A stretch of 64,000 nt of DNA, from NCBI GenBank assembly GCA_008508345.1, contig QNGE01003565.1, positions 4,466 to 68,465 on the forward strand, given 5' to 3'. Both the position numbers and the translations under genes were made by a program. Position 1 is the stretch's first letter. Each line of letters begins with the position of its first letter. A model generated the notes under the pieces. It did no database searches, was not told where the DNA came from, and saw only the letters and a list, made by a program, of their open reading frames with translations. Shown one piece after another: positions 39,001 to 51,183 of the stretch. This DNA comes from Paragonimus westermani (Eukaryota > Platyhelminthes > Trematoda > Plagiorchiida > Troglotrematidae).

Positions 39001-42000
39001 GAATAGTAGACGAGTCGTTGGAAAAAGGGCAATCAGTTGCTGCGTGAAATTGGTTGCACGAGTGAGGTAACACTGAGTTTGTATCATGCATCTTATAGCA
39101 GGCGTATACAGAATTACGCGTACAGAACAGACAATCGAGAAGACATAGTTGCAGCCGGGATCCTTGGAGAAGCCAAACGATCGCAGATCAATACACTACG
39201 CGCAGGTCAGTGATAAACTGGAGTCTGCTATAACAGAAGCTTCTCGAACTAGTAGAAAAGTTTGACCATCAGACCTTCACGAGTCAGATGGAATCAGTGT
39301 AGAGTCCAGTACATTATAAGTGTTCCAGCCATGGGAAACAGCCCGGAGTGACTGCATAAACTTACGACAACGAAGTTGCAAAACTCACATTCGCTTTATG
39401 CTTCGCCCGAATTCACTGTTTGCACTTTTGAAAATATTTGGAAAAGCCGGAACTCGTGGTATTTACTACAAATCTGGGTGATTAAAATTATAGGACCTGT
39501 CACTATATGGTAACTAACCCAACACACGCACTAACATATAGGTGTACAAAGCAGAGCGATCGGCTAAGCAAGTGGATAGTGCGCATCTATACATTAGGTT
39601 TAAGCGTTGACCGATCTCGTAACCGTGTTTCTCACCATGAGGGGTAGATAGTGTACTGATCGCTTAATGGTCAGTAGGTTGTCAAGTATGATAGTGTATG
39701 ACTAGATATTACACTGACCGATCCACAGCTCGTTGGAGAGAAATGACGGCCTGTATGTGGGTATGGAAGTAAATCAGCTGGTCCTGTACCTCGAAATTGA
39801 GAGACCAACCAAGAATAATGAAAACCGAAGATGATCTTGATAATTATTGATTGGTATATAGTGAACGTTACCGAAATTCAAATATTGCAACAACCAAAGT
39901 TCTCAGTTAATTAGGGTATCGTGATTTAACAAACAACCTGAGAAACTTTCCAATTCCACCACTCACTTAATATGAAAGTTCAAAGACATTATCTTATGCG
40001 GTTTTAGGGACACAATATCATATAAAGTTATTTGAATTAATTGGGTTAGAGGAAACAACCATATAAATAAAGAAAACGCATGAAAGATGTGCGTACGCTC
40101 CGTTCTGAAACCACCTTCATAACCACTAAGAAACAAATCTAATCACCATATATCGACTTGACCGTAAAGACAATGTACAGGTCAGTACGAAAGACTCATT
40201 AAAAGACGAGTGATAGAAACAATGAAAATTCAAAAACATCCCTTCTGCAAGCTTCAGCACAGTTTTACTCATATCACGTAACTGTCACCAACACGAGAAC
40301 ATACATTAACCAGATGACAGGCAGTTAGCACGTAACCGAAAACATCCTAATCGACGACAGCAACCAATGAACCTGCAAAATAGGTGACAATGTAACCTCG
40401 CATAGGGACGAGTGTGCGTTCCTCTTAGATTAGATAACAATTGCTAAACTATCAATTTGAGTAAAACGCTAAGAAGTGAAATTGAAACACGCCCAGTACA
40501 AGAGCAGTTGCTTAGCAACATGGTCCCTGTAACGGTGCAAGTTAAGGGTGTAACAGTACAATCCAAAGCAGTAGATACCAAATGAACGGACTGGGCTAGC
40601 GAGAACAATAGAAGACTTAGAAACGTTGGTCTGTGAAAAGTGAACGTTAATAATGGCTCAAGATTGAAGTTAGCCAACTGGAACAGCACCAGGTAAACTC
40701 AAATTTGACACAAATGGTGAAAGGAGGGCTGCAAAACTGTGAAGACTGCAAACTGAACGACCACAAAGTCACGCTAGCATCCGTATCTACTGGCAAAGAT
40801 TAAATCAAGCAAATTCGAAAGTAACAAAGGGGTCCCTTATCAAGCAATACGGAAGAAGTAGGGCCAAACTTGACAGGAAAACGATTACACGGTGGCGTCA
40901 TAGCAATCGTTTTCGGCAATCAAACACGAAAGGCCGTCACCCGAATTTTGTACAACCCGCAAGAAACCGGCTGCGAGAGAGACGTTATAGGCAGCTTCTT
41001 TTATAAGTGGCTGTTGTGACGTTAACAACATGAAAGTAAATAAATTGAGAAAACAAAAACTGGTGGCATATATCCCTTAGAGAATACAAATCTGGGATTT
41101 AGAACAACTGAAATCAAGAAGTTTAAGCGGCCAGTTTGATATAATTCATTGCGGCACTCTGGGCAAAGGTCAGTCGAAGTGGTCAAAATGTAGCATATTA
41201 CAGTTCGATTGTTTCGTTGCTATTTCCACCTCGTGGTTAGAGGTATGTTCTGACGGGCACACAAAGTTTGAACATGCAACATGCAATGTGGAAACATGTG
41301 ATACATTAGAAGCCATGATTAGTCACACAATTGTACCTAGCGAGTCAAAATGAATAACCACCCGTCTACAGATAAGTAGTTGGGACCTTGTGTGATAGAA
41401 GCTAAACGCTACTCATGGTTGACTGTGGTTTTTGCAGTCAGCTCTTTTCGAACAGAAGCATCAGAATGGAGTTTCACTTTTGCTGAGGCTCGTCAGTCTT
41501 TCCTATGACCAGGGTAAAACTACAATTAAGATGATATGAGTTAAACGTACTGACCACTGTTAGACACAACCGAATCGTCGTGCTTAAATACACGACCACA
41601 TTTGCTTGTAAATAATACACAAGGTTTTCAATCGCCTCGACGAGTGACAAATGACCTGTTCTGTTAACTCACATCGATACTGCCAAAAGCACAATTTTTC
41701 TGTTAGGTTGGAAGCACTGAAACCAGTATAAGTGCTGAGCAATGGTTTAATTGGTGGTAGGCAGTAGGGTGTGTGGTTGATACATATTGAGTCGGGGCTA
41801 TCAGACAATTTTAGTATTACCCATGTCCAAATGTAGCTGAGCGTTTAAACGTGATAATTAGGTCAAGTCTAGCGCTAGGTCAATTGCGCAATGAACAACT
41901 CGATTCTCACATGAAGTTCTAACCACAAGGGTGTGTTAACGATCCCCGTAGAAATGGTGAAACCTACGTATGATGATCCTTTGGAAATGGACCTGACTGA

Positions 42001-44830
42001 GAAAATTGTCTGTATGTGAAACCTGGGGATAAAAGTCAATGAAGTTCAGGTTACGTCAACTATCTGCTTGCGTACAATCAGTAAGTGCACAAAATGAAAT
42101 GAGGAAAAATGTAAACAAGTCACTTAGGCTTCCTGCTGTTTAGATGCAAAGAATGAACCACAAAACAGTACAACTAGAAAGGAGAAAAAGGAGCAGTGAG
42201 ACAAGAAGATGGAAAATATTAGAGACAACTAAGTAACATCAGCAAATAAATTTAGATTCACGTCCACGTGCCAACTGAAGCTGGACTGTGATTGATATCC
42301 CGTTCTTTGTGTCCATATCAAGACCACGAATACGTGCTTCGTGTGACTGAGAAAAACGTTTAACAGGACGGCTACCTGCAATCTGTTACGTATTGATTAA
42401 CATAAGACTTGTGTTCCTCACTGTATCTTACATCATCTTCCTCATATGCTTCTGGTTTGGGCAAAACTACGAATAGCATGTGGCCAACAAAATGATATTT
42501 CAACAAGAATTAACCGTTGTATAAACAGAAAGACTACTGATAAATTTCTGACAGTCAAAGTACTAATCATGAAGGTTCAATAACTGTGCAGATATTCCAG
42601 CCGGCTGCGAATTTAACATTTTTGCACGAAACTGTCAATTCGAGAATGCTATCGAGCACTACCAATTTCCTAGGATGTAGTGACTAGAGGAAATAGCAAT
42701 AATAACTGACAATGAATCTCAAAATAATGTTCACAACTTCTACGCTATAGCGCCATTGTTGTCGTACAGAATATCGGTAACGTGAAAGAGTAAAAGCATC
42801 AGGATTTCTACGACCAGAAGAGAACAGTGAAGGCAACCGGAGATGGAATTCAACGTTTCTCAAGAAAGAAAGAGGTAACCATATCAAGAAGATACTGATC
42901 AATTATACAGGTACTTCAACGAATCGTGCAACACTTGGACGAAGTTTCATCACTGTAAGTTAGTTCGCCTGGTTGTTGACAACACGAACTGGGGCCAACA
43001 GTTCCAATTCAGAACAGTGGGGTGATAACAGACTCCACCGATTATTCCAATCATAAGTGGGGTTCATTAAGTCGGTGGCGGATTGAAAGTGTTTGACGAA
43101 TAACGTGAAAGTAGGTGGGTCAATACGAAAGTTAAACTGGTCATGAAGTAACCTTCTGGGAATGCCTAGTATAAAAAATTGTACAATTGCAGCTCTCAAC
43201 TACCATGATCAAAATCAGCGGAAATTATGGACCTGGGGTAGCTTGTGTCCATCAAGATCAACGGTAGGTCAGTAAGTCACGTTCAAACAGCAATAAGCAC
43301 ACTATGTCCTTGTGTACAGGTGAGTTAATTACGATCTTCCTCTCTTCGTTTGTAACATCAATCGGAGGTCAGATTCGTACAAATAAGAGACATGATATTG
43401 TCTGGGTTAATCGGACGAATAGTTGGCAGATCGTGATCTAATAATTGGGGTTATTTTAAGCCGAACAACACACAGTTCTCAGCTACTAAATCACTTGCTC
43501 AGAGTATTGTGACAGCAGGTGATGACAAGCGATAGTGAATGCTTCATTAATATGACTGAGTAATGGACATGAACTGAAAAGGTATCCAAAAAGTAGACTA
43601 CCAAACGACAACTCTGAGCAGGTGCGACAACTCTGTTTGTCTCAGTCGACTTCCAATGCACTCTAACTATAAGCGTTCCAGGCGGAAGAAAGTGAAATGA
43701 AAACGCACTGTGAAAGCGGATCAATGGAGTTCCTCACATACTCCAATAATGCCGGTAACACCATGAAGGCAATTTGCTTCCAGTGTCTAGTATTAATCGA
43801 AATGTCAACTAGGGGTGCAAAAGACACTTTGATGAGCCGTGTGTAATGGGCCATTTAAATAGAAACAATTGATTAGTAAAGTACGCTAAAATAACAAGCA
43901 AAGGGCGGCCGGACCAAGTATAGAACTATCTTCGTCTTACAGCTTCCCTAATTAACCGATCTCGCCAGTGGTAGGATAAGCTACCTATCAGACTTTTGGG
44001 TACTGTCTAACAGTGATCCAAAATTTAATGACCATAAATTATTAGATCGAGATTAGCCAATGTCACAGTCAAGTCGTTAGGGAACAACAACCAAGAAAAT
44101 AACGAAATATGATATGAAGGCTGATTGGATTATGAGAACAGAGAAGACCACACCTAGTGAGCCTAATAGCGACGTTTCCACGTGATACCTTGGTAGGGTC
44201 TTTTTGTAAGTGAAGCTATACAAACAAAATATGAAAGGCTGAACAGCGCCAACCACGTCAAGTTCATGATCATATTCACTTAAAGATCGCTATCAGCAAT
44301 CTGTGATATAGGAGACCAAATTTGAACAAGTTCATTGGGAGGACGCACTAGCAGTGAAGCTCTTTATTTTGGATGAGACCTGTATTTCAGTTAAGTGGAT
44401 TCGTTGATGACGAGGTAATGGCAGAACTCTGAAAACTTTGACAGAACAAAGAGTTCGATGTTATATGGTGTAAGTGGAAACTGATGAGCACGATACCAAT
44501 AAGCCACCCCGAGATAAACCTTTGTGGGAAGTTAGTACCGGTCAGCTCAAAGTGAATTTACTGATCCTGTGAAAATGGGGTGATGGTGGAGACTGTGTGA
44601 ATAAGCTAATTTGCGAACCAATAGATAACCCCCTAAATATTAAGCGGACAATTTGGATGAACTTGGTAACTAGGTAACTGATCACTCGATTAATGCTACC
44701 GGGCCCAACAGATCCAAAATACCATTTCGATCGGGGAATATCATTAAGTGGCGACTCAAACTTCTAAATGAACCAATAGCTAGACAACAAGCTTAAGCCT
44801 ATGGCAGAAAAGATTATTCAATTGATTTTA
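36060..44830. other. Long stretch without recognised elements
   Basis: About 8.8 kb with no identifiable coding relic. By eye the plus strand is rich in A and purines, especially from about 39 to 44 kb. All the longer frames from 38.6 to 43.9 kb lie on the minus strand (38626-38817, 40444-40689, 41584-41808, 42684-42902, 42960-43199, 43491-43724, 43663-43854), as expected when stop codons are common on the other strand. None has a recognisable motif. The CR1 element downstream should have an endonuclease upstream of its RT; I could not find one at 43.0-44.8 kb. Confidence 0.55.
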
Positions 44831-44834
44831 CGTT

Positions 44835-46490
44835 CAGAACAAGCAGTCAGGTCAGTACTTCGCAACTACAAACCTCCGATGGACTTACCAATACAGATGC
44901 AAAGACGGCCAACGTTCTAAGTGAGACAGTACGGAAGTGTGCATAACTGCAAGTCAAGAACGACTTTTGAACGTATAGGCAACACCCTAATTAACTTACC
45001 TCAAATTTCAGTATCACAAGTCAGAGTCAAGTTAGAAAAACTACTGACCCACGAATCATCCGATCCAGACTTGATATCTCCTATTGTCTGTAAAATCTGC
45101 TCCAAAGTATCAGCAGAACCGCCTACAGCAATTTTCAATCGCTCCTTATTAACTGGCCGTCTACAGATTACAAGAAAAGGCTAATAGTCACACTCATCTT
45201 CGAAGGTGGGTGCAGAGTAGACCTAGCAAACAGCCGACCAATAGCGTTGCTTCTAGTGGTCTCTAAAGTAAGGAATAGCTTGGTAGATTACTCTCTCCGA
45301 GCCGAGGTTGAAGACCTTTGATTCATCACCAGGGAGCAAACTGGCTTTCGTAGGGGCTACTTGTGTCACGAATCCGCTGGTAGCTCGTGATGTTTGTACG
45401 AAGGCTACAGACGTAGGTTTGGCTGTGGAAGTGGTTTATCTTGACTTTTCCAAAGCTTTTGACAGGGGTGATCATACCACCTTGCTGCGGAAACTGAATA
45501 GTTATGGCCTTGATGAGCGCTGGAGGATTATCTGACAGAACGTAAGTTCAACGTCAAGGTGAATGGACAGCTGCCAGAATGGTTCCCAGCCAACAGCAGT
45601 GTTGCGCAAGGAACAATTTTAGGACCCCTGCTATCATGCTTTTCGTTCTTGAACTGTCCAGTAGAGCCAAACCACCGGTGTTGAGGTGCGCTAGTGACAA
45701 AACTCTGACGGTTTCTAGAGTACCCGGAAGATGTGGTAACGTTACAAGATGACTTGAACGGCTTATATAAGTAGCCCATAAAAAATAACTTGTCGTTCAA
45801 TGTCAACAAGTCATGCCCGTTCCATGTCAAAATTGAACTGACTAATATCTTGACGACACAAAGCTGCTCGTACTAGCATGCGAGATAAAATTAGGGACCA
45901 CAGGGGCAGACAGTTTGAATTTGTCTAAACATTGTGTCGTCGTAGCTACAAAAACGCAAGTGACCCTCAACATCCCAGAAGGAATTTGTAGAATCTTCCA
46001 CTTTGAGGTGTTCCCCACTATGTTCACCTGCATAATCCGCTGAAACCTGGAAATGAGCAAACAGGCCTGTCGTCCTTATTTCAAGGAAGATTTGACAAGT
46101 ATGGAGAATGTTTGGAAAAGAGTCGTTGGAAGAATTATGGGGCTCAGAGAAACCATCTACTCAGAAAAACTGGTAGAATTAAGTCGACTTTCAATGAATT
46201 ACAGACAACTCAAAGGAAACCTAGTTCGTACGTACGCTCAGAGTCATCCATTGGCACATCTCCCATTAAATAAGAATGAACAGTTAAGAAACTACTCGTG
46301 GAAACTGGGTAATGGAACAGATAGGCTACTCTGCAGCCAAGGCGTTTCACAGATAGGATTTCCTTGCCACGAAGCGCATTGCCCAACTCTGTGGTCATGA
46401 CTGAACCCATTGAGTTTTAAAACCATTACGTGATCGGCACATACGTAAGAGACAACCAGCACCACAAGTTTCCTAACAGCTATATTAGCT
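44835..46490 (+). mobile_element. CR1-type non-LTR retrotransposon, RT region (decayed)
   Basis: The reverse transcriptase can be followed nearly end to end over several frames. At 44850-44930 is LQTSDGLTNTDAKTANVLSE. At 45020-45180 come VRVKLEKLL, SSDPDLISP and AIFNRSLLTGRL, then VTLIFEGG and ANSRPIALL near 45190-45250. At 45400-45510 is VEVVYLDFSKAFDRGDHTTL, the first catalytic-aspartate block, intact. From 45532 in another frame come KFNVKVNGQLPEWFPA and VAQGTILGPLL. The second catalytic box, normally YADD or FADD, reads CASD near 45686-45697. DVVTLQDDLNGLY and LSFNVNKS follow. The thumb lies at 46053-46400 with PYFKEDLTSMENVWKRVV. Altered catalytic box, stops and frameshifts make it inactive. 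No endonuclease was recognised, so it is 5' truncated or too decayed upstream. Confidence 0.9.
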
Positions 46491-47086
46491 TACTCCCACA
46501 GGTCACCGAGTGCGCATTTTCCACAGAATATTGTTTCAGTGTGTTTCGTTGCTGAACTGATTTCAGCCAGCAGCTTCGTTGAATTTACCCATTATTTAAT
46601 TCTGTTTACTTTTTCCTTCGCCTATAGACCGTCCAATACGATTTTTCACCGACCAGCACAGGGAGAGGAGCATACAACCAACGATCCGTTTTCCTCTTCT
46701 GTAAAAACCTATGAACCTACGAACAAGTCTGCATGGCAAGTATATGAGGATATCTGATATCCCATTAACAAGCAGTACCAAATTGATTATTGCTGGTAAC
46801 AGGACTTTCCGTCAATAAAACCCTAATAACAAAGGTTTTAGTGCAAGCAGATGATTGTCCAGTAGGAAGATAATTGGCTGCTTTTATTGTTTTTCAGATT
46901 AAGTCAACCAACTGGCTATCAATTAGTAACCATAAAGTATGCCAACGGCATTTTGTCTGTTGCCTAATAACACATACCCTTTGATATAAAAGCTCTCTAG
47001 GCCTGTCCGTTGATACCATTCAAACAGATTTTGAAGATAGTCATGGTGTTTCGTACGAATGAAGTTGAACAGTTCGGGTGTCGTGG

Positions 47087-47162
47087 TTAACATGTTATTG
47101 ATAAACAGATTGGGAATAACACAACGTTACGAGCAAGTTTTAATGCTCTACGTTATCAATAG
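47087..47162 (+). repeat. Stem-rich repeat next to the TIR element, shared with 17.5 kb
   Basis: ATTGATAA at about 47097-47104 is the complement of TTATCAAT at about 47153-47160, and inside lies a second small stem (GAGCA with TGCTC). The flanking parts match 17465-17508, which lacks the inner 30 or so bases. It ends some 30 bases before the TIR arm at 47193 and may be an outer part of that element. Confidence 0.45.
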
Positions 47163-47192
47163 TCATGGTGTTGCTCGTAGCTCGGGTTGAGG

Positions 47193-47413
47193 ATTTAGGT
47201 ATTGGGATGTTTGCCGAGCTTGGCATATAGGTTGCAAGCGTTTCACCGCAAAACGAGGTGACATCATCACTGTGTAAGTGCTTCAGCTTATGGTGTGAGA
47301 GTGGGGTCAAGCCTATACGCTGAAACACTCACGCACTGATGATGTCACCTACTTTGATAATGGAACGTCTGCAATTTGAATGCCAACTCCGGTGAACATG
47401 CCAATACCTAAAA
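47193..47413. mobile_element. Non-autonomous element with about 80-bp terminal inverted repeats
   Basis: The left arm (47193 to about 47272) and the complement of the right arm (about 47334-47413) align over about 80 bases at roughly 70-75% identity by eye. Both contain TTAGGTATTGG, ATGTT, GTTGGCAT-like or CTTGGCAT and GTGACATCATCA in the same order. About 60 bases of loop separate the arms. There is no coding capacity, so it is a MITE-like or foldback element. The arm is shared with the 84-bp palindrome at 23435-23518, which lacks everything inside TTGCAA. Similarity with that site also continues outside the left arm (TCGTAGCTCGGGTTGAGG). The true element ends, target duplications and mobilising transposase are unknown. 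Confidence 0.7.
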
Positions 47414-47663
47414 TATTTTGAAGACGACCGGTAGAGTTGGACCCTCCACCATTTTGTAGAATTTCAGATCTCAAAGAACCCTCACTCATGCCCCTCGAAG
47501 ACTAAGTGAGAGTAGGTTCAGCGTTGAACTGGCAGTTGACAGACACACCTGTTTCTTACCAACAGAAACATTGGGCTAAAAGTCATGGTAGATCCCTCAT
47601 TGTTCGATCCATTTCTCTCAAACGTACTATACCTTACAAGATCACCAATGTTGCGTTGAGCCG

Positions 47664-48116
47664 ATGAAAAAATTTGATGGAATCCAACTTATCAGAAGGA
47701 TGAAAAACTCTGCAGACGGACACGAAGTACATGAAAGAACGATCCAAATGCAACTTACTTGCGAAGTGAACAAGTTTAAAGTTATGGGTTGTCGTCAACA
47801 GGATTGGGTTGAGTGTCACACTGGTAGTATTACACGGACCATCTCTATAAACGAACAACGTCTAAGGAAAGGCTGAGTGACCAGTTGTTTGTCCACAAAT
47901 CATACAGTCTTGACGCTGAACTGCCTAGAAAGGATTCGTGGAGGTTTACCTTCTGAAGCCGTCTCCAGGGTGTTCAAATTCTTTTCCCACCAGCACCTAC
48001 ACATGAACAGACGAGCTTGTTACCCGTGCCTAAAAAGTGATGACAATAGTTTCAGTGTAGTAAGATGCAACACTAGAAAAAATCGGTTACTGGAAATTCG
48101 TCTACCGAAAAGCTAG
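47664..48116 (+). mobile_element. CR1-like RT C-terminal remnant
   Basis: Two adjoining frames resemble the end of a CR1-type RT. The first (47664-47876) has LTCEVNKFKVMGC, where the family has a W, L, FNVxKCKVM block just after the catalytic box. The second (from 47877) has GGLPSEAVSRVFKF, SFSVVRCNTRKNRLLEI and LPKS. These correspond to the tail segment where these proteins read FSxRVxxxWNxLPxxVV. The junction between the two parts skips part of the thumb. It is a separate, shorter insertion than the one at 44.8-46.5 kb, which has its own tail. Chance likeness is possible for the first half. Confidence 0.45.
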
Positions 48117-48124
48117 CGTTATTG

Positions 48125-51100
48125 TGCCAATTAGTAATACATTAAGTGTAATTGAAAGAGGACCAGCTGCACAGTGTGCCGGATTATCCATCAGCATATC
48201 TTCTTTTTTCATGATCAAGCAAGGATGAACACGTAGGATGTGGTTTTCAGAAGCGACAGAGTATTAGGCGAGCAAGCTGTCAAGTAGGCATGCATTTTTC
48301 GCAATGATGATATCATGAAGTGGCAGAAAATCGACGACATAGCGTTTCCAGCGACGAGTTCACCGGTTTGTGACTGTTGTGTCATGAGTTGTTTTAACCA
48401 GTTTGGGAAATGACGCCTGCCGTGAATTCTGTGGTATACATGCTTTATTTAACGATACTAATGAAACACATACGGGGACAGCAAATTGCAAACAAGAAAG
48501 CTGCAAAAGAAATACAGCAGAAGCGTTCACATTGGTGAGCAAAAAGCATGAAGCTAGGATCGAACGTCAAATATCAAGATTTACACACACGTCCATGAAC
48601 GACACTATGGGTAGACGAAACGTCGCGTCTTTGATGGAAGTGTTCATAGGAAAGATTATATCGTTAGTAATGCACCATCGTTTACAGTCCTGAGGAATGC
48701 TCAGAACGGAAACTTCTTCAGTATTGTAACGCCCTATCGACCATTTGGTGCTGCAAACAACCGACCGTCAAAAATCGCTGGTCGTGGATTCGACTATGGG
48801 CGATTCCAGGTCCAGACCGCTTTGACGGATTTACTTACATGTTCCTGTAGCTGTTTTCATACCAGGCAGAAGTATACGATTAAAGGGTGCGCAAAATTAA
48901 TTTATGCCTCTGTTCGTGTCTCCTGATTACTCTCTTCAAGCCGTAGCTGACGAACACACCTTCCGCCGCTGATTACTATTAGGTGATATATTGTTGTACG
49001 CTCAACATCATTCACATCTTACCACAGTTTTCAACCTGGTTGACACGCTCGGAAATAAGATGTCGAAGTGAGATCGATTCTATTTGGAATTCGTCGGCAG
49101 CAGATAACCACCAGCGAATCGAAAGTTGAGTGTAAGAGTCCGCATGGATTTCGACTCCTGGGTGTGCAAAATCTAATGAATGGTAAAACTAAGCATTTCT
49201 AGCAATAATTATCAAATCTTGTTCACACATGTACTTTCAAGCATATGCTGTTCAGTAAGTGTTCGGAACAGCAAGGCGGCCAAAAGATGAGGCAGTTAGG
49301 AGTTATGGGGACTTTCAACGCCAGTTAGCCAGAACAATGCGTGATTACCTACATCACTGATCGGAAACAGCCTCAGACAGTGGTGTTGTTGCAGTTGATG
49401 GCGAGATTACGTCTACACAACTTCTCATCTTCATGAATCGCAGCTCGTTGGTTCCAACTTACTTATTTATTTCATACAATTGCAATTACCTATTAACATG
49501 AGCTCGCGGATCAGTCATGATCAACGACAAAGTGAACCATGACACACTCGACGAGGTTCAGTGCTGGATGCATTTATGTACGCAACTTTGTCACCGTACC
49601 TGTTGGTCGGCGTAATTACATGTTGCCTTCTTAATTATAGACGCAGTTAGCTTCAAGGTTTTGCCCAACCGGGTTGCTGTTAAAACGACACAAATCAAGT
49701 CACACGCGGGTTGGAGTTTGTGAGGACAAAATTTAGACAACAGCAGTTCATATATCCGGGGTTGGAAACTACAACTTCGTTGGTCGCAGTTGAAATCAAT
49801 ATCGTGTCCCAATAAAAGTCCAAGTCAATCTAAAATGAAATCCACCTCAATAATACGGACGCTCTTTAGACGTAAACGACCTTAAGAGAAGTAACGCTGT
49901 ACAGTTATGCGTCTACTGACTGTACTATTCGTGCTCTAATTAGTTAAAAGGTTGGACAAAAATGGATGGAACGGTTTGCAGTGCTTAACCAGCAGGCATC
50001 AGTTAGACAAGTAATGTGTACTATCCCCGCTCAAATTCGCCGAACGGGTACGTGCGAGCGTGGGCTGAATACCCATCAACTGAGTTTTAATAAATGTTGG
50101 TGCCTATTGTTTATCTCACAATATATTTCGTGACTATGAGACATTCATCCAAACAAACTTTTTCACACAACTTTACAGGCCAGACCAAATGGGTCACCTG
50201 ATAACATAATTCCACAGAGCACATCATGCCAACCGACAAAGATGGAAGCATTTTTTAACCAATTAGAATCCGTCACGATTCAACCTAGAAATGTCAATCT
50301 AAAACATGCTTGTGAGAACCTTAAGACAGACCATTCAATTACGATATGAACTTTTCAACACAACAGACTCAGCTTAGATGCGGGTTACTATTAGGTCAAT
50401 CAGAATTGACTGGATTTTTCATGAACATGCGGTGAATCTTGTTGGTCGCAAGGACATTTATCTACAAACTGTCCGGTCAGAAGTATCGTACAGTCCAACG
50501 TCATAAGGCTCCAGCTCACTGAACTGACCTTGAACGGATGCTGAAGACCTGTTTCATTCCCTTGATTCTGATATCAGGTCTGTGCGCTACATTGGCTAGA
50601 AGAGCTGTATGCACCTAGACTTCCTTTCTACCGGATGTGACCGTGTCAGATAGGACAGAGGAGAACAATCAGACTTAATGCGGTCGGAATCTTACGATAG
50701 TAGTGCTTAAAAGACAATCCTATGAGCATACAGTCGAACTATTTGTGTAGTTGTGGGACTGCTGATTTCCGAAAAAGGGGAAAGAAGTATTCGGATGGTC
50801 CAATGGCTTACCGTTATCACCGACGTACTAGCCAATACATCCAAAAAATCTTCCAGTACCACACAAAAGCCCGATGTAGCCTTGGGCACATTCACCACAG
50901 AAAGCAGTGATCAGTCAGATATGCCTCGTTGCCGAGTAAGTCGGTAGGGTCCACCAGAAAATATTTATCCCATGCCGTCTCACAGGTTACACGTTAGATT
51001 CCGAAACTCAAGGTAGGACCCTTCAAGTCAACTCTCTCCCGAGGTACAAACGACCAGCTAGCATCAAGTTGTTCTCCCAACAGTAGCACTACTCATTAAT

Positions 51101-51170
51101 TACCGCCTTAATTTATCCCCCTATTTTGATTTTCTTGTGCTTCCGCATGATAATCTTCCTTAAAGTCGAA
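48125..51170. other. Unassigned DNA, no gene recognised
   Basis: A 96-codon frame at 48403-48693 (+) and frames at 49591-49812 (-) and 50707-50947 (both strands) show no motif. A stretch at 48980-49080 (+) reads DILLYAQHHSHL, faintly like an RT catalytic region, but was not accepted. The last 160 bases or so before 51180 may be the 5' leader of RTE copy C. Confidence 0.5.
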
Positions 51171-51183
51171 ATAACTGGTATAC

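Noticed and set aside
48980..49080. DILLYAQHHSHL, like an RT catalytic region
   Set aside because: The preceding residues do not give a YxDD box and no RT blocks occur on either side.
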